Below the pieces are notes generated by a model, which was not told the DNA's origin, did no database searches, and saw nothing but the letters and a program-made list of their open reading frames with translations. From assembly GCF_026020075.1 (NCBI RefSeq), contig NZ_CP102772.1, forward strand, positions 1 to 64,000: a stretch of DNA of 64,000 nucleotides, given 5' to 3'. A program made the position numbers and the translations under genes. The stretch is from Bosea sp. NBC_00550. GTDB lineage: Bacteria; Pseudomonadota; Alphaproteobacteria; Rhizobiales; Beijerinckiaceae. Positions within the stretch are counted from its first letter, which is position 1; each line of letters begins with the position of its first letter. Positions 1 through 9,056 of this stretch are shown here, piece after piece.

Positions 1-332
1 TTTCAGCTTCTTGTTGGCTGTGAACCATCGATCCGCCTGCACCACCTCCAGCGGATAGGTCGAAGCCATCGGCACCTGTGCGAGCAAGGCGTCGGGGTAG
101 AGCGCGATCGGCGCAACGAGCGCAACGGAGGGCCGCTGGAGAGAACTTCTTCGCCCTGCCCGCCTGGGGCGCCACGGGCACCTGCGGTTTTGAAGGGGGC
201 GCAGTCGCCTGCCCCTACCCCTGAGAGGCGAGCCCGCTGAGGATAACGCTGTCGAACACAATTTGCAGATGCATAGTCATACCTCGCAACGGCCCTGCAA
301 CGCGATGAAGCGCGCCTCTTGCCGCAGCATGC
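1..332. other. Left-edge stretch without a supported gene
   Basis: No reading frame here has a convincing start, length and composition. The stretch may contain the end of a gene lying outside the window, but I see no recognisable protein in it. Confidence 0.4.
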
Positions 333-590
333 TCATCTGCTCGCCGGCGGAATTCGACCCGCAGCTTGATCCGCGGCTTGCTGGCGGCGGAAGGCCTGAA
401 TGTTCTCCTGGCCCTCGCGCATGTTTTCGTTCATGCGGCCGTCGTGCATCATGTCATGCCCCTCGAGCAGAACATCCATCGTGCATCCATTTATACGATT
501 GCACGCAGCGGCCGGGCGCGGGCAGATGGACGAGAATACTGCGGCAGCGAATATCGCTGAGATCACGCCGATCAATGAAATCTTGTTCAT
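333..590 (-). CDS. Small secreted protein, unknown function
   Basis: An 85-residue protein that I do not recognise. The start was moved inward to the ATG at 590 because the sequence from there begins MNKISLIGVISAIF and runs into a hydrophobic stretch ending near PAAAC, a typical Sec signal peptide; the longer frame would bury it behind 33 residues. The mature part is hydrophilic, with one Cys pair (ACNRINGC) and Met/Gln/Arg-rich helices around MMHDGRMNENMREGQ. It stands alone: the next gene starts 250 bases away on the other strand. Export to the periplasm is inferred; the role is unknown. Confidence 0.5.
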   Translation of the reverse strand: MNKISLIGVISAIFAAAVFSSICPRPAAACNRINGCTMDVLLEGHDMMHDGRMNENMREGQENIQAFRRQQAADQAAGRIPPASR

Positions 591-837
591 CCGATTAGCT
601 CCGCGACAACAAATCACAGTCGAGCGCACAAGTTTCTGGCGGCTTATAAGATCAATCCTGGGCTCGACCTGCGCCAAACTCGATTGCAATTCTGGCGACC
701 AGAAACCGACGCTCGATCGATCATTAGCACATCCGCAAGAGCGGAAACCTGTCCCTAGGGACAGTACGCGATCAGCCCGGGATGTGCTGATTGACTGAGC
801 TCAATACAGTGCGACCTGCGAGAGAACAGGAAACAGG

Positions 838-3597
838 ATGGCTTCTCCCGTTCAGGAATCGCGCAGCATCGATCACTTTTTTTCCGCCCCGTCCGGTCGC
901 ACCGACCGTTGGCGCGACCTCCACGCGGTGGCGCGTTCCTGGTCGACGGGCAGCAAGAGCCGCAGCGCAGTCGAGGCCGCGCTCGACGAGCTGGGTGTCA
1001 TCGAGGAGTTTCACGCATTCCCGGGAGCCGACCTTATCTCGGTGCTGCGAGGCTTCCTCCAGAACGACGACGCCAGCGGCTTCCTCTCGCTCGCCAAGCG
1101 GATCTCGGTGGCGATCATCACAGGCAATTACAAGCACGACTCAAAGGAATGGCAGGCGGCCGACCTGTCGCTGGCGGAGCCCGCCGACATGCTCCCGTCC
1201 TCGTTGGGAGAGGCGCCGGTCTATAGGCCCTATTTCGAGATGCTGGCCGTGACGCCGGCGCCGATGGCGCGCTGGCCGCATATGGCCGCCGAATTCCGCC
1301 GCCTGCGGCGCGCCGAGGACGCCTTCGTTTACGAAACGGTCCTGGTCGGCAGCCTGGAGGATGCGGTCTGTGCGGCCGTGCTCAACCCGAACATCGCTGC
1401 CGTCGTCATCTATGAAGGCTTCGCGTTGAAATCGCGGCACGACGCGCCGGTGCTGCGCAGCGTGCTCGCGGCGCAGCAGCCCTATCTCGACAAGGCGGAC
1501 GAAGCCGATCTGGCGCTGCGACTCGCGGCCGGCCTGAAAGCGATCAGGCCCGAGCTCGACATCTACCTGTTGTCGGACCGGCGCGTCGAGAAGCTCGCCG
1601 GCGATCCGCGGGCCGCCATAATCAGGCGCGTCATGTACCAGATCGAGGAGCCGCTCGAACTCCATCTCTCGGTGCAGGAGGGCATCGCGGCGCGCTACGA
1701 AACGCCGTTCTTCGACAATCTCAAGCGCTATGCGCAGCGGCCTGTCGGCACCTTCCACGCGCTTCCGATCGCACGCGGCAAATCGGTGTTCCGCTCGCCC
1801 TGGATTCGCGACATGGGGCAGTTCTACGGCATCAACCTCTTCCTGGCGGAGAGCAGCGCCACGACCGGCGGTCTCGACAGCCTTCTCGAGCCCACTGGGA
1901 ACATCAAGCGGGCGCAGGAGATGGCTGCGCGGGCCTTCGGCGCCGACGAAGTCTTTTTCGTTACCAACGGGACGAGCACCTCCAACAAAATGGTGCTGCA
2001 GGCGCTGATCGGGCCCGGCGACATCGTCATCCTCGACCGCAACTGCCACAAGTCGCACCATTACGGCTTGGTGCTGTGCGGCGCGCAGCCCTTCTACGTC
2101 GAAGCCTTCCCCATGCCGGAGTTCTCGATGTACGGGGCGGTGCCGCTGCGTACCATCAAGAAGGCTCTGCTGGATCTCAAGGCCGAAGGACGCCTCGACC
2201 GTGTCAAGATGGTCGACCTGACCAACTGCACCTTCGACGGGCACATCTACAACACGCGGCGCGTGATGGAGGAGTGCCTCGCCATCAAGCCGGACCTGAT
2301 CTTTCTGTGGGACGAGGCCTGGTTCGGCTTCGCGCATTGGTCGCCCTTCCTGCGGCCACGGACCGCGATGGGCGCCGCGGCCGACATCGAGGCCTGGATG
2401 CAGGATCCCGACGCGGCCGCGCAGCACAAGAAACAGCGGACAGCGCTTGGCGCTAACCCTTCAGCCGAGAAGCTCCTCGATACGCGCCTGGTGCCCGACC
2501 CGGACGCCATCAGGCTGCGGGTCTACCAGACCAATTCCACGCACAAATCGATGTCGGCGATCCGCCAGGGCTCGATGGTGCTGGTCAAGGATGTCGATTT
2601 CCACAAGGTCGAGGCGCAGTTTCACGAGGCCGTCTTCACCCATGCCTCGACCAGCCCGAACCAGCAGCTCATCGCCAGCCTCGACGTCGCGCGCCGGCAG
2701 ATGGAGCTGGAGGGCTACGGGTTGGTGATGAACGCCATCGAGGTCGCGCTCGACATCAGGCGCGAGATCGCCGTCCATCCGGTCATCTCGAAATATTTCA
2801 AGGTCGTCGGTGCCGACGGAATGGTGCCGCAAGAGTACCGAACCAGCGGCTTCACCGATTTCCTCGCGCCGGACACGCGCTGGGACGATCAGTTGCGCAG
2901 CATGCGGGAAGACGAGTTCTGCCTCGATCCGACCCGCATGACGCTGGTCTGTGGAACAGCGGGTTTCGACGGCACGTCGTTCAAGGGCCTGCTTGCCGCG
3001 CAATACAACATCCAGGTCAACAAGACCTCGCGCAATTCGGTGCTGCTGCAGTCGAACATCAACAACACCCGCAGCGACGTCGCGCTCCTGATCGGGGTGC
3101 TGCTCAAGATCAGCAACGAGATCGAGCTGCGCCTGCGCCAGGGCGGCGAGGATGAGCGCAAGGCCTTTGACGCTCGCGTGCACAGCCTGATGAACGAGGT
3201 GCCCGACCTTCCGAATTTCAGCCGGTTCCACGATGCGTTCCGCATGGACGCCGGAAAAGCGACCCCGGAAGGTGACATCCGCACCGCCTTCTTCTCTGCC
3301 TATAAGGAGGAGAAGTGCGAGTATCTGCGCATAGACAGCCCGGAATGCGACCGCCGCATCGACAAAGGCCCGGCACTGATCTCGGCCAACTTCGTCATTC
3401 CCTATCCGCCGGGTTTCCCCATCCTCGTGCCGGGTCAGGTCGTGACACACGAGACGATCACCTTCATGCGAAAGCTCGATGTGAAGGAGATCCACGGCTA
3501 CGAGAAAGCAAAAGGCCTCAAATTGCTGAAGCCGGACGCGCTGGGCGCCAGGACGAACCCGGGCTCAGAGAACGGCGGGAATAAATCGCGCAGCTGA
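838..3597 (+). CDS. Orn/Lys/Arg-family PLP-dependent amino acid decarboxylase
   Basis: A 919-residue fold-type I decarboxylase of the biodegradative Orn/Lys/Arg family, longer than the 710-760 residues of the enterobacterial enzymes because of an extended N-terminal region. Visible landmarks: a glycine/threonine phosphate-binding stretch FFVTNGTSTSNK, the cofactor-stacking His in NCHKSHHYG (about 404), the Asp of FLWDEAWFG (about 492), the Schiff-base Lys in STHKSMSAIRQGS (about 571), and the C-terminal signature PYPPGFPILVPGQ. The reaction removes CO2 from a basic (or possibly other) amino acid and consumes a proton in the cytosol. The ATG at 838 follows a purine-rich AACAGGAAACAGG. An AspT-type exchanger follows 149 bases downstream, suggesting a substrate/product antiport cycle. 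Substrate is not decidable by eye. Confidence 0.85.
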   Translation: MASPVQESRSIDHFFSAPSGRTDRWRDLHAVARSWSTGSKSRSAVEAALDELGVIEEFHAFPGADLISVLRGFLQNDDASGFLSLAKRISVAIITGNYKHDSKEWQAADLSLAEPADMLPSSLGEAPVYRPYFEMLAVTPAPMARWPHMAAEFRRLRRAEDAFVYETVLVGSLEDAVCAAVLNPNIAAVVIYEGFALKSRHDAPVLRSVLAAQQPYLDKADEADLALRLAAGLKAIRPELDIYLLSDRRVEKLAGDPRAAIIRRVMYQIEEPLELHLSVQEGIAARYETPFFDNLKRYAQRPVGTFHALPIARGKSVFRSPWIRDMGQFYGINLFLAESSATTGGLDSLLEPTGNIKRAQEMAARAFGADEVFFVTNGTSTSNKMVLQALIGPGDIVILDRNCHKSHHYGLVLCGAQPFYVEAFPMPEFSMYGAVPLRTIKKALLDLKAEGRLDRVKMVDLTNCTFDGHIYNTRRVMEECLAIKPDLIFLWDEAWFGFAHWSPFLRPRTAMGAAADIEAWMQDPDAAAQHKKQRTALGANPSAEKLLDTRLVPDPDAIRLRVYQTNSTHKSMSAIRQGSMVLVKDVDFHKVEAQFHEAVFTHASTSPNQQLIASLDVARRQMELEGYGLVMNAIEVALDIRREIAVHPVISKYFKVVGADGMVPQEYRTSGFTDFLAPDTRWDDQLRSMREDEFCLDPTRMTLVCGTAGFDGTSFKGLLAAQYNIQVNKTSRNSVLLQSNINNTRSDVALLIGVLLKISNEIELRLRQGGEDERKAFDARVHSLMNEVPDLPNFSRFHDAFRMDAGKATPEGDIRTAFFSAYKEEKCEYLRIDSPECDRRIDKGPALISANFVIPYPPGFPILVPGQVVTHETITFMRKLDVKEIHGYEKAKGLKLLKPDALGARTNPGSENGGNKSRS

Positions 3598-3746
3598 GGG
3601 CAACTCTCAACCTGTCTGAATCAAAGGGCCGTTCATGCACTGCGATTGACACATAAATGCGAAAGAAATCGCGGCCTCAACTCTCGAGGCCGGACAGGCG
3701 TCGGAAGCAAGGCGCCAGGTAAGTGAACGATGCTGGGGCGAACTCT

Positions 3747-5447
3747 ATGCAGGCAACATTCCATTTTCTCGCGACCAATCCGTACATCCTACTGTTTCTA
3801 ACTGTGGGGCTATCGGTCTGGCTCGGGCGCCAGACCATCGCGGGATACGGGCTCGGCATGGTCGCATCGGCGATCATCGTCGGTTGCGGCCTTTCGGTCT
3901 GGGCATCCGTATATGGGGAAAAACTTGCGCTCGATAATTTCGCCCGCCTGCTCTTCTACTATCTCTTCATGTATGGCGTTGGGCTGCGGGTCGGCCCTTC
4001 GTTCGTCAACAGCCTGGGTGGCGACGGCATCAAGTTTACTTTTCTCGCCGTCGTCTCCTGCGTGATCGGCCTGTTCCTCGTTGTCGTAGGCGCGAAGTGG
4101 CTGGAGCTCCCCCCCGGCGCAGCCGGCGGCATGCTAGCCGGGTCGCAGACCATGTCGGCCGCCATCGGTTCCGCCGAACAGGCGGTGCTTGCTGGCGCAA
4201 TTGCGTTGCCGCCGGGGACAAACCCCGACCAGGTGAACGCCATGATCGCGCTCTCCTATGGCATTACTTATATTTGGGGCACCGTCGGCATTATTCTCAT
4301 TACCAAGTACCTGCCGAAATGGTGGGGCATAGACGCGCGCGAGTCGGCCAGGGCGTATGAGAAGGAGCACGGCGTCGCTAGCGGCGACAGTCCAGCTCTG
4401 TCTGGCTGGACGGCTGGCGGATTGCGGGCCTACCGGCTCGAGAACGAGGCTTGGGTCGGGCGCACTGTGCGCGATCTGCTGAGAGAAAATCCTGAATACC
4501 GCTTCGTGAATCTGGCGCGCGGCGACGCAGCGCTAGGCGCGAGGTTGGATGAACCTCTCCGAGCCGGCGATTTGATAGCCTTAGGCGGCAAGCGCGAAAC
4601 AATGACGGAGAAAATGGGCCTGATCGGCCCCGAGGTCTCCGATCGCGTGGTGCTGGATCTGCCGCTGGACCGCGCCGAGATCCTCGTGACCAACGGCGAG
4701 ATCCTCAAGAAGACGCGTGAGGAATGGCGTACGTTGCCAGGCGCCGATGAGATTCAGGTCACCGGGCTTGAGCGTTCGGGCGTGCCCATTCCGATTGGAA
4801 ACGACACCAAACTGCAGCGAATGGACATCGTCACGGTCGTCGGCCTTAAGGATGCGGTCAACAAGATCGGCGCGACCTTTGGGCGCGTCGTGCGTCCGTC
4901 CACCGCCACGGACCTTCTGACGCTATCGGTGGGTATGATCCTCGGCTTCCTGATCGGCGCGATCCAATTCCCGGCCTTTGGCGCAAAGGTCGGGCTCGGC
5001 AATGCGGGCGGACTTCTGGTCGCCGGCGTGATCGTCTCGTCTGTCGTTTCGCGTCTGCGATATTTCGGCAACACGCCCACAGCAGCTCGGAACGTGCTGG
5101 AAGATCTCGGTCTCGTGGTTTTCGTTGCGATCGTCGGCATCAACGCCGGCAACTCGCTTCTATCACAGCTCACCGGTGCCCTCGCCCTCAAGATCTTTCT
5201 GGTCGGGTTTATCGCCTGTTCGATCCCGCCATTCATCGTATGGGGCATTGGCTTGTACGTGTTCAAAATGAACCCGGCCGTCTTGATGGGCGGCGTCGCC
5301 GGCGCGCGCAGCCACAGCGGACCCTGCCGCGAGGCCGCGGTCGAAATCCAGTCGAACGTCCCCTGGATCGGGTTCCCTGTCGCGTATGCGGTATCCGGCA
5401 TTCTCCTGACGGTGTTCGGCTACTTCGCCATGGTGCTCGCGCAATAG
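3747..5447 (+). CDS. aspT: AspT-family aspartate:alanine-type exchanger
   Basis: Integral membrane antiporter of the AspT/YidE/YbjL duplication family, about 566 residues. Two hydrophobic halves, each opening with the family's repeat, flank a large cytosolic loop (about residues 210-385) with two TrkA-C/RCK_C-like segments (WVGRTVRDLL and a second before VRPSTATDLL). Conserved family stretches such as FYYLFMYGVGLRVGPSF and AGSQTMSAAIGSAEQ are clear. I start at the internal ATG (MQATFHFLATNPY), which matches the usual N-terminus; a GTG at 3723 would add eight residues. Known members exchange L-aspartate for L-alanine and, with a decarboxylase, generate proton-motive force. Here the neighbour is an Orn/Lys/Arg-type decarboxylase rather than an aspartate 4-decarboxylase, so the exchanged pair may differ. 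Confidence 0.85.
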   Translation: MQATFHFLATNPYILLFLTVGLSVWLGRQTIAGYGLGMVASAIIVGCGLSVWASVYGEKLALDNFARLLFYYLFMYGVGLRVGPSFVNSLGGDGIKFTFLAVVSCVIGLFLVVVGAKWLELPPGAAGGMLAGSQTMSAAIGSAEQAVLAGAIALPPGTNPDQVNAMIALSYGITYIWGTVGIILITKYLPKWWGIDARESARAYEKEHGVASGDSPALSGWTAGGLRAYRLENEAWVGRTVRDLLRENPEYRFVNLARGDAALGARLDEPLRAGDLIALGGKRETMTEKMGLIGPEVSDRVVLDLPLDRAEILVTNGEILKKTREEWRTLPGADEIQVTGLERSGVPIPIGNDTKLQRMDIVTVVGLKDAVNKIGATFGRVVRPSTATDLLTLSVGMILGFLIGAIQFPAFGAKVGLGNAGGLLVAGVIVSSVVSRLRYFGNTPTAARNVLEDLGLVVFVAIVGINAGNSLLSQLTGALALKIFLVGFIACSIPPFIVWGIGLYVFKMNPAVLMGGVAGARSHSGPCREAAVEIQSNVPWIGFPVAYAVSGILLTVFGYFAMVLAQ

Positions 5448-5859
5448 CCGCATCGAGCCGGCGAAACGTCCCACGAAATTGGGAAGCCTAATTCGTTGGC
5501 TCCCCCGTTTCGGCGGAGCCCGAGTGACGCCGGGCCCGGCTCCTGGAAGAAAGTCGACTGATTGAAGGCCGGGTACAGCAGGTGGCGCGCCTCGCCAAGC
5601 GCAGCGCGGTTCACCGGACTGGTCATCCCGCAGCCGTCGGTCCGAGCCGACGAGGAAGGGAGAACCATCCTGGAATGCTTGCTGCTGGACGTCTCGCAGG
5701 CGATGACGGGAATCTGCGAAGGTGCCGACCCGCCCTAGTACTCCTTTGGCAGATTTTGAGGTGGGCAGCATTTTTTGGGATTCCGACGGCGCGGTTTAGT
5801 GGTCGCTTATGGAGAGCCGACCAGTGACGCGATCTCGAAGTCCGATCTTGAGCGCTCGA
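5448..5859. other. Gene-free stretch after aspT
   Basis: About 410 bases with no supported gene on either strand. Frames here lack ribosome sites and recognisable motifs. It leads into the decayed transposase and is probably eroded mobile DNA. Confidence 0.4.
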
Positions 5860-6310
5860 TCACCGGCGTCGATCAGCCCTGCACAAAAGCCGGACACACC
5901 TGCACCGTTTCTCGATGCTCTTGGGCGCGCGGGCGCGCAAGAGCATCCAGCCGATGGCGGCGCGCGACGGTGACGTCGGCTACGACCAGCTTCATCATTC
6001 ACTGATAGCGGGACATGGGATGCTGCGCCCCTCAAGAAAGGCCTTGCTCAACAGGCCGACAGGATGGTTGGCGGCGCTGAGACCTGGTAATCGTCGATGG
6101 CAAGCCCCTGCCGAAGAAGGGCGAACGCTCGGTCGGCGCCGCGCCAAAATACGCCTCGGTGCTCGGCAAGAATGCCAGCTGTCAAACACTCATGTCGCTG
6201 ACGCTGGCTTCCGGTGAAGTCCCCATGGTGAAGTTGCGGCTTTTCTTGCCCGAGAGCTAGACGAGCGATCCCGCTCGGCTCTCACGTGCGGGTGGCCCGC
6301 GCGGACGCGT
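5860..6310 (+). pseudogene. Decayed IS701/IS4-type transposase fragment
   Basis: Remnant of a DDE transposase of the IS701 group, broken by several frameshifts and a stop. Three consecutive pieces in different frames can be joined: a stretch with RKSIQPMAARDGDVGYDQLHH (about 5926-5990), a piece reading QADRMVGGAETW (about 6050-6090), and an uninterrupted run of nearly 60 codons that begins LVIDGKPLPKKGERSVG and ends LRLFLPES before a TAG (about 6087-6260). These are hallmark segments of that family, the middle one carrying the first catalytic Asp. The C-terminal two thirds are missing. No terminal inverted repeats were found. It cannot make an active enzyme. Confidence 0.75.
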
Positions 6311-6858
6311 AACCGGGGCGAGTTGCGCAGCCGCCCGCGCGGTCATGGCGGGATTGCGCGGCGTTGCAGACGCTGTCCGCTCGATCGATGTCAGGAAGCT
6401 CGTTCGGCTACAAGCCGGCGAGGTATTCACGCCAAGGCCAACCTTTCACGAACAATCGCCGGACCGCCCACAGGGGCCTGCGATCAGGCCGGCGAAATTG
6501 GCGAACTAGACATGCCGACCTGATACCGCTCCCGCACTCCCCAAAAAGCAAGACGCCACCGCAGGGCCTGGGAGGCTGCGAGCGGTGGCGTCCGGCCGTT
6601 TCCGCTGCGCCTGCGCGAGCAGTAACCGCGAATGGAGATTATTCAATCGGCGTGCCCGCGTCCAGAAGCTGTACCCCCGGATTAACCTCCATCGCGGAGG
6701 TTGGGGGATCTGGAGGTTTGCGGATGTCCAGCTAGGGGGGACCCGATGAACATCCACAAGAATCCCGACTGACTCGGTAGAGCTGCGCTGGCGGGCCCGG
6801 CGTTCTGGCCTAAATTGACGCGTTCGCATTCGCGCGCAGACTTGAAGAAGGACCCAAA
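6311..6858. other. Gene-free stretch with hairpins and an IS481-like 5' stub
   Basis: No intact gene. A long hairpin (stem GACGCCACCGC / GCGGTGGCGTC, 6551-6592) has a T-rich tail when read leftwards and may be an orphan terminator. A second short hairpin, AACCTCC-ATCGC-GGAGGTT, lies at 6684-6702. At 6746 a good ribosome site precedes an ATG reading MNIHKNPD then stop; MNIHKN is a common opening of IS481-type transposases, so this may be a frameshifted stub. The same stub occurs upstream of the second lipoprotein copy near 25965. Confidence 0.4.
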
Positions 6859-7134
6859 ATGATCCGTTCGATCACTATTGCCGGCTTTATCGGCCTCGGC
6901 CTTTTACTCGCAGGCTGCAACCCCGAGTCTCAGTCCCACCGTACGCTTGGCGGCGCCGCCATTGGCGCTGGCGGTGGCGCGCTCATCGGAGGGATCGCGG
7001 GCGGCGGACGTGGGGCCGCCATCGGTGCCGTAGCAGGTGGCGTGGCCGGCGCGGTGGTCGGTCGGGCGACGACCCCGAACAACTGTATCTTCCAGGACAC
7101 GAGCGGTCGCCGTTTTACAGGTCCCTGCCCGTAA
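6859..7134 (+). CDS. Glycine-zipper outer membrane lipoprotein, copy 1
   Basis: A 91-residue lipoprotein. The N-terminus is a signal peptide ending in the lipobox LLAGC (Cys20), so it should be lipidated and sent to an outer membrane. The centre (about 33-72) is a glycine zipper, with G/A every third or fourth position (GGGALIGGIAGGGRG), as in the 17-kDa surface antigen group, likely packing as membrane-associated helices. The tail has two cysteines and ends TGPCP. Ribosome site GAAGGA precedes the ATG. A copy differing at only two residues lies inverted at 25572-25847 together with matching flanks. Function is unknown; stress envelope proteins of this type are common. Confidence 0.8.
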   Translation: MIRSITIAGFIGLGLLLAGCNPESQSHRTLGGAAIGAGGGALIGGIAGGGRGAAIGAVAGGVAGAVVGRATTPNNCIFQDTSGRRFTGPCP

Positions 7135-7449
7135 GTGACAGAGCGCACCTGTCGGGCCAATTAGGGATCGATACCAGCAGCATTAGGTTTCTTGCACAGC
7201 CGCTCCGCTGGGGGCGGCTGTTGCGCGCGAGGATCGCCAGGGGAACTTTGCGGGCAGCGGACCGTGGCGCGGGGCCGCAATATTCTGGAAGCGATCATCG
7301 CCGAAGAAGCTCATGTCATCCGCGCGTTGCAAGTCGACAGGCTGATGATGACGACCGATACGGGCTTCTACTGAGCCCGGCGGATAAGGCAGGCATGGCG
7401 CTGCGATCAGCGCGGGTTGGTTTCGAGAAAGATTGCAGGGGGAAGCTGC
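7135..7449. other. Intergenic stretch shared with the second lipoprotein locus
   Basis: The first 115 bases repeat, with changes, the sequence downstream of the second lipoprotein copy, including CTGTCGGGCCAATTAG and a GC hairpin (AGCCGC / GCGGCT, about 7199-7220) that may terminate the lipoprotein transcript. A 60-codon frame (7192-7374) ends in EEAHVIRALQVDRLMMTTDTGFY and could be the tail of a lost gene, but I do not recognise it. Confidence 0.4.
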
Positions 7450-8841
7450 ATGGATTTCCTGATCGCCGTCGCAGCCCTCGTCCTGCTGATGTTTGTCGCC
7501 TATCGCGGTTTCAGCGTGATCCTCTTCGCGCCCATCGCTGCGATGCTGGCCGTTCTCCTCACCAATCCCCAGGCCGTGCCACCCGTATTCACCGGCATCT
7601 TCATGGAGAAGATGGTCGGCTTCGTGAAGCTGTATTTCCCCGTCTTCCTGCTGGGCGCGGTCTTTGGCAAGCTCATCGAACTGTCGGGGTTCTCCAAATC
7701 GATCGTCTCGGCGGTGATCGGCGTCGTCGGGCGCGAGAGGGCGATGCTGTCGATCGTGCTGGTCGGCGCCGTCCTCACTTATGGCGGCGTTTCGCTCTTC
7801 GTGGTCGTTTTCGCGGTGTACCCATTCGCGGCCGAAATGTTTCGGCAAAGCGACATCCCCAAGCGTCTCATCCCGGGCACGGTTGCCTTGGGTGCCTTCA
7901 CCTTCACCATGGATGCTCTTCCCGGCACGCCGCAGATCCAGAACATCATCCCGACGACGTTCTTCAAGACGGATACCTGGGCTGCGCCCATTCTCGGAAC
8001 GATCGGCGCGATCTTCATTCTCACTACTGGCATGGCCTACCTGCAATGGCGCCGGCGAGCGGCCGCGGCCGCTGGGGAGGGCTATGGCGAGGGCCACACC
8101 AACGAGCCCGAACCCATGGCCGCGGAGAAGCTGGTCCACCCGGCCATCGCCCTGGCTCCACTGGTCGTGGTCGGCGTGGCGAACAAGATCCTCACCAGCC
8201 TGATCGTCAAATATTACGGCGCCACTCACGAGGTGGCGCTGGCGGGAATGGCCAAGCCACTGGTTACGCAGGTGTCATCGGTCGCCGCGATCTGGGCCGT
8301 CCAGGGCGCGCTCCTGCTCGGCATCCTTACGGTGCTGACCTTCGCGTTCCGACGGGTCATGGAGCGCTTCGCTGACGGCACCAAGGCGGCGGTGGCCGGA
8401 TCGCTTCTCGCCTCGATGAACACGGCCTCCGAATACGGCTTCGGCGGCGTGATCGCGGCACTGCCGGGATTCGTCGTCATCGCCGACGCCCTCAAGGCGA
8501 TCCCGAATCCGCTGGTCAACACGGCGATCAGCGTATCGGTGCTCGCTGGGATCACCGGTTCGGCCTCGGGAGGAATGAGCATCGCGCTCGCGGCCATGTC
8601 GGAGCAGTTCATCGCCGCCGCCAACGCAGCGCAAATCCCGCTCGAGGTCCTGCATCGCGTGGCCGCGATGGCGAGCGGTGGCATGGATACATTGCCGCAC
8701 AACGGCGCGGTCATAACCCTGCTTTCGGTGACCGGCCTGACTCACAAGCAGTCCTATCGGGACATCTTCGCTATTACCCTGATCAAGACGCTAGCGGTCT
8801 TCTTGATCATAGCTGTCTACTACATGACCGGACTGGTTTGA
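7450..8841 (+). CDS. GntP-family permease (organic acid:H+ symporter)
   Basis: Inner membrane transporter of the GntP family, 463 residues, close to the family's 440-460. About twelve hydrophobic segments are seen, with family stretches LTYGGVSLFVVVFAVYP, FTMDALPGTPQIQN and SGGMDTLPHNGAV. The ATG at 7450 was chosen over 7417 because GGGGAAG lies seven bases before it and the protein then begins directly with a membrane helix. Members carry gluconate, citrate-like acids or 3-hydroxybutyrate. Ninety bases downstream sits the start of a 3-hydroxybutyrate dehydrogenase-like gene, a common partner, so the original substrate was plausibly 3-hydroxybutyrate. That partner is now truncated. Confidence 0.85.
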   Translation: MDFLIAVAALVLLMFVAYRGFSVILFAPIAAMLAVLLTNPQAVPPVFTGIFMEKMVGFVKLYFPVFLLGAVFGKLIELSGFSKSIVSAVIGVVGRERAMLSIVLVGAVLTYGGVSLFVVVFAVYPFAAEMFRQSDIPKRLIPGTVALGAFTFTMDALPGTPQIQNIIPTTFFKTDTWAAPILGTIGAIFILTTGMAYLQWRRRAAAAAGEGYGEGHTNEPEPMAAEKLVHPAIALAPLVVVGVANKILTSLIVKYYGATHEVALAGMAKPLVTQVSSVAAIWAVQGALLLGILTVLTFAFRRVMERFADGTKAAVAGSLLASMNTASEYGFGGVIAALPGFVVIADALKAIPNPLVNTAISVSVLAGITGSASGGMSIALAAMSEQFIAAANAAQIPLEVLHRVAAMASGGMDTLPHNGAVITLLSVTGLTHKQSYRDIFAITLIKTLAVFLIIAVYYMTGLV

Positions 8842-8930
8842 CCGATTTTGCAAGAGGTTCGTTAGCAAAAGAAGCGCGAGCGGGCAGATCGCTCGCCCAC
8901 AAACGGCGCTTAGGCGCCACTGGAGGCAAG

Positions 8931-9056
8931 ATGTCACTTCAAGGAAAGGCGGCCGTCGTCACCGGATCGACGAGCGGCATCGGGCTTGCTCTGGCGCGTG
9001 CCTTTGCCGCGGTGCCCAGATTAGGAGCCGCCGTTCACCGCGGGAGAGGTTCGTAA
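8931..9056 (+). pseudogene. Truncated 5' end of an SDR (3-hydroxybutyrate dehydrogenase-like)
   Basis: A good ribosome site (GGAGG) and ATG open a frame reading MSLQGKAAVVTGSTSGIG, the TGxxxGIG nucleotide-binding motif of short-chain dehydrogenases and very close to the start of 3-hydroxybutyrate dehydrogenases. Similarity stops after about 27 residues (LARAFAA near 9011), and the frame then runs through unrelated sequence to a stop at 9056. The catalytic Ser-Tyr-Lys region is absent. The break marks a deletion or insertion junction at about 9011. The upstream GntP permease supports the identity. Confidence 0.7.
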
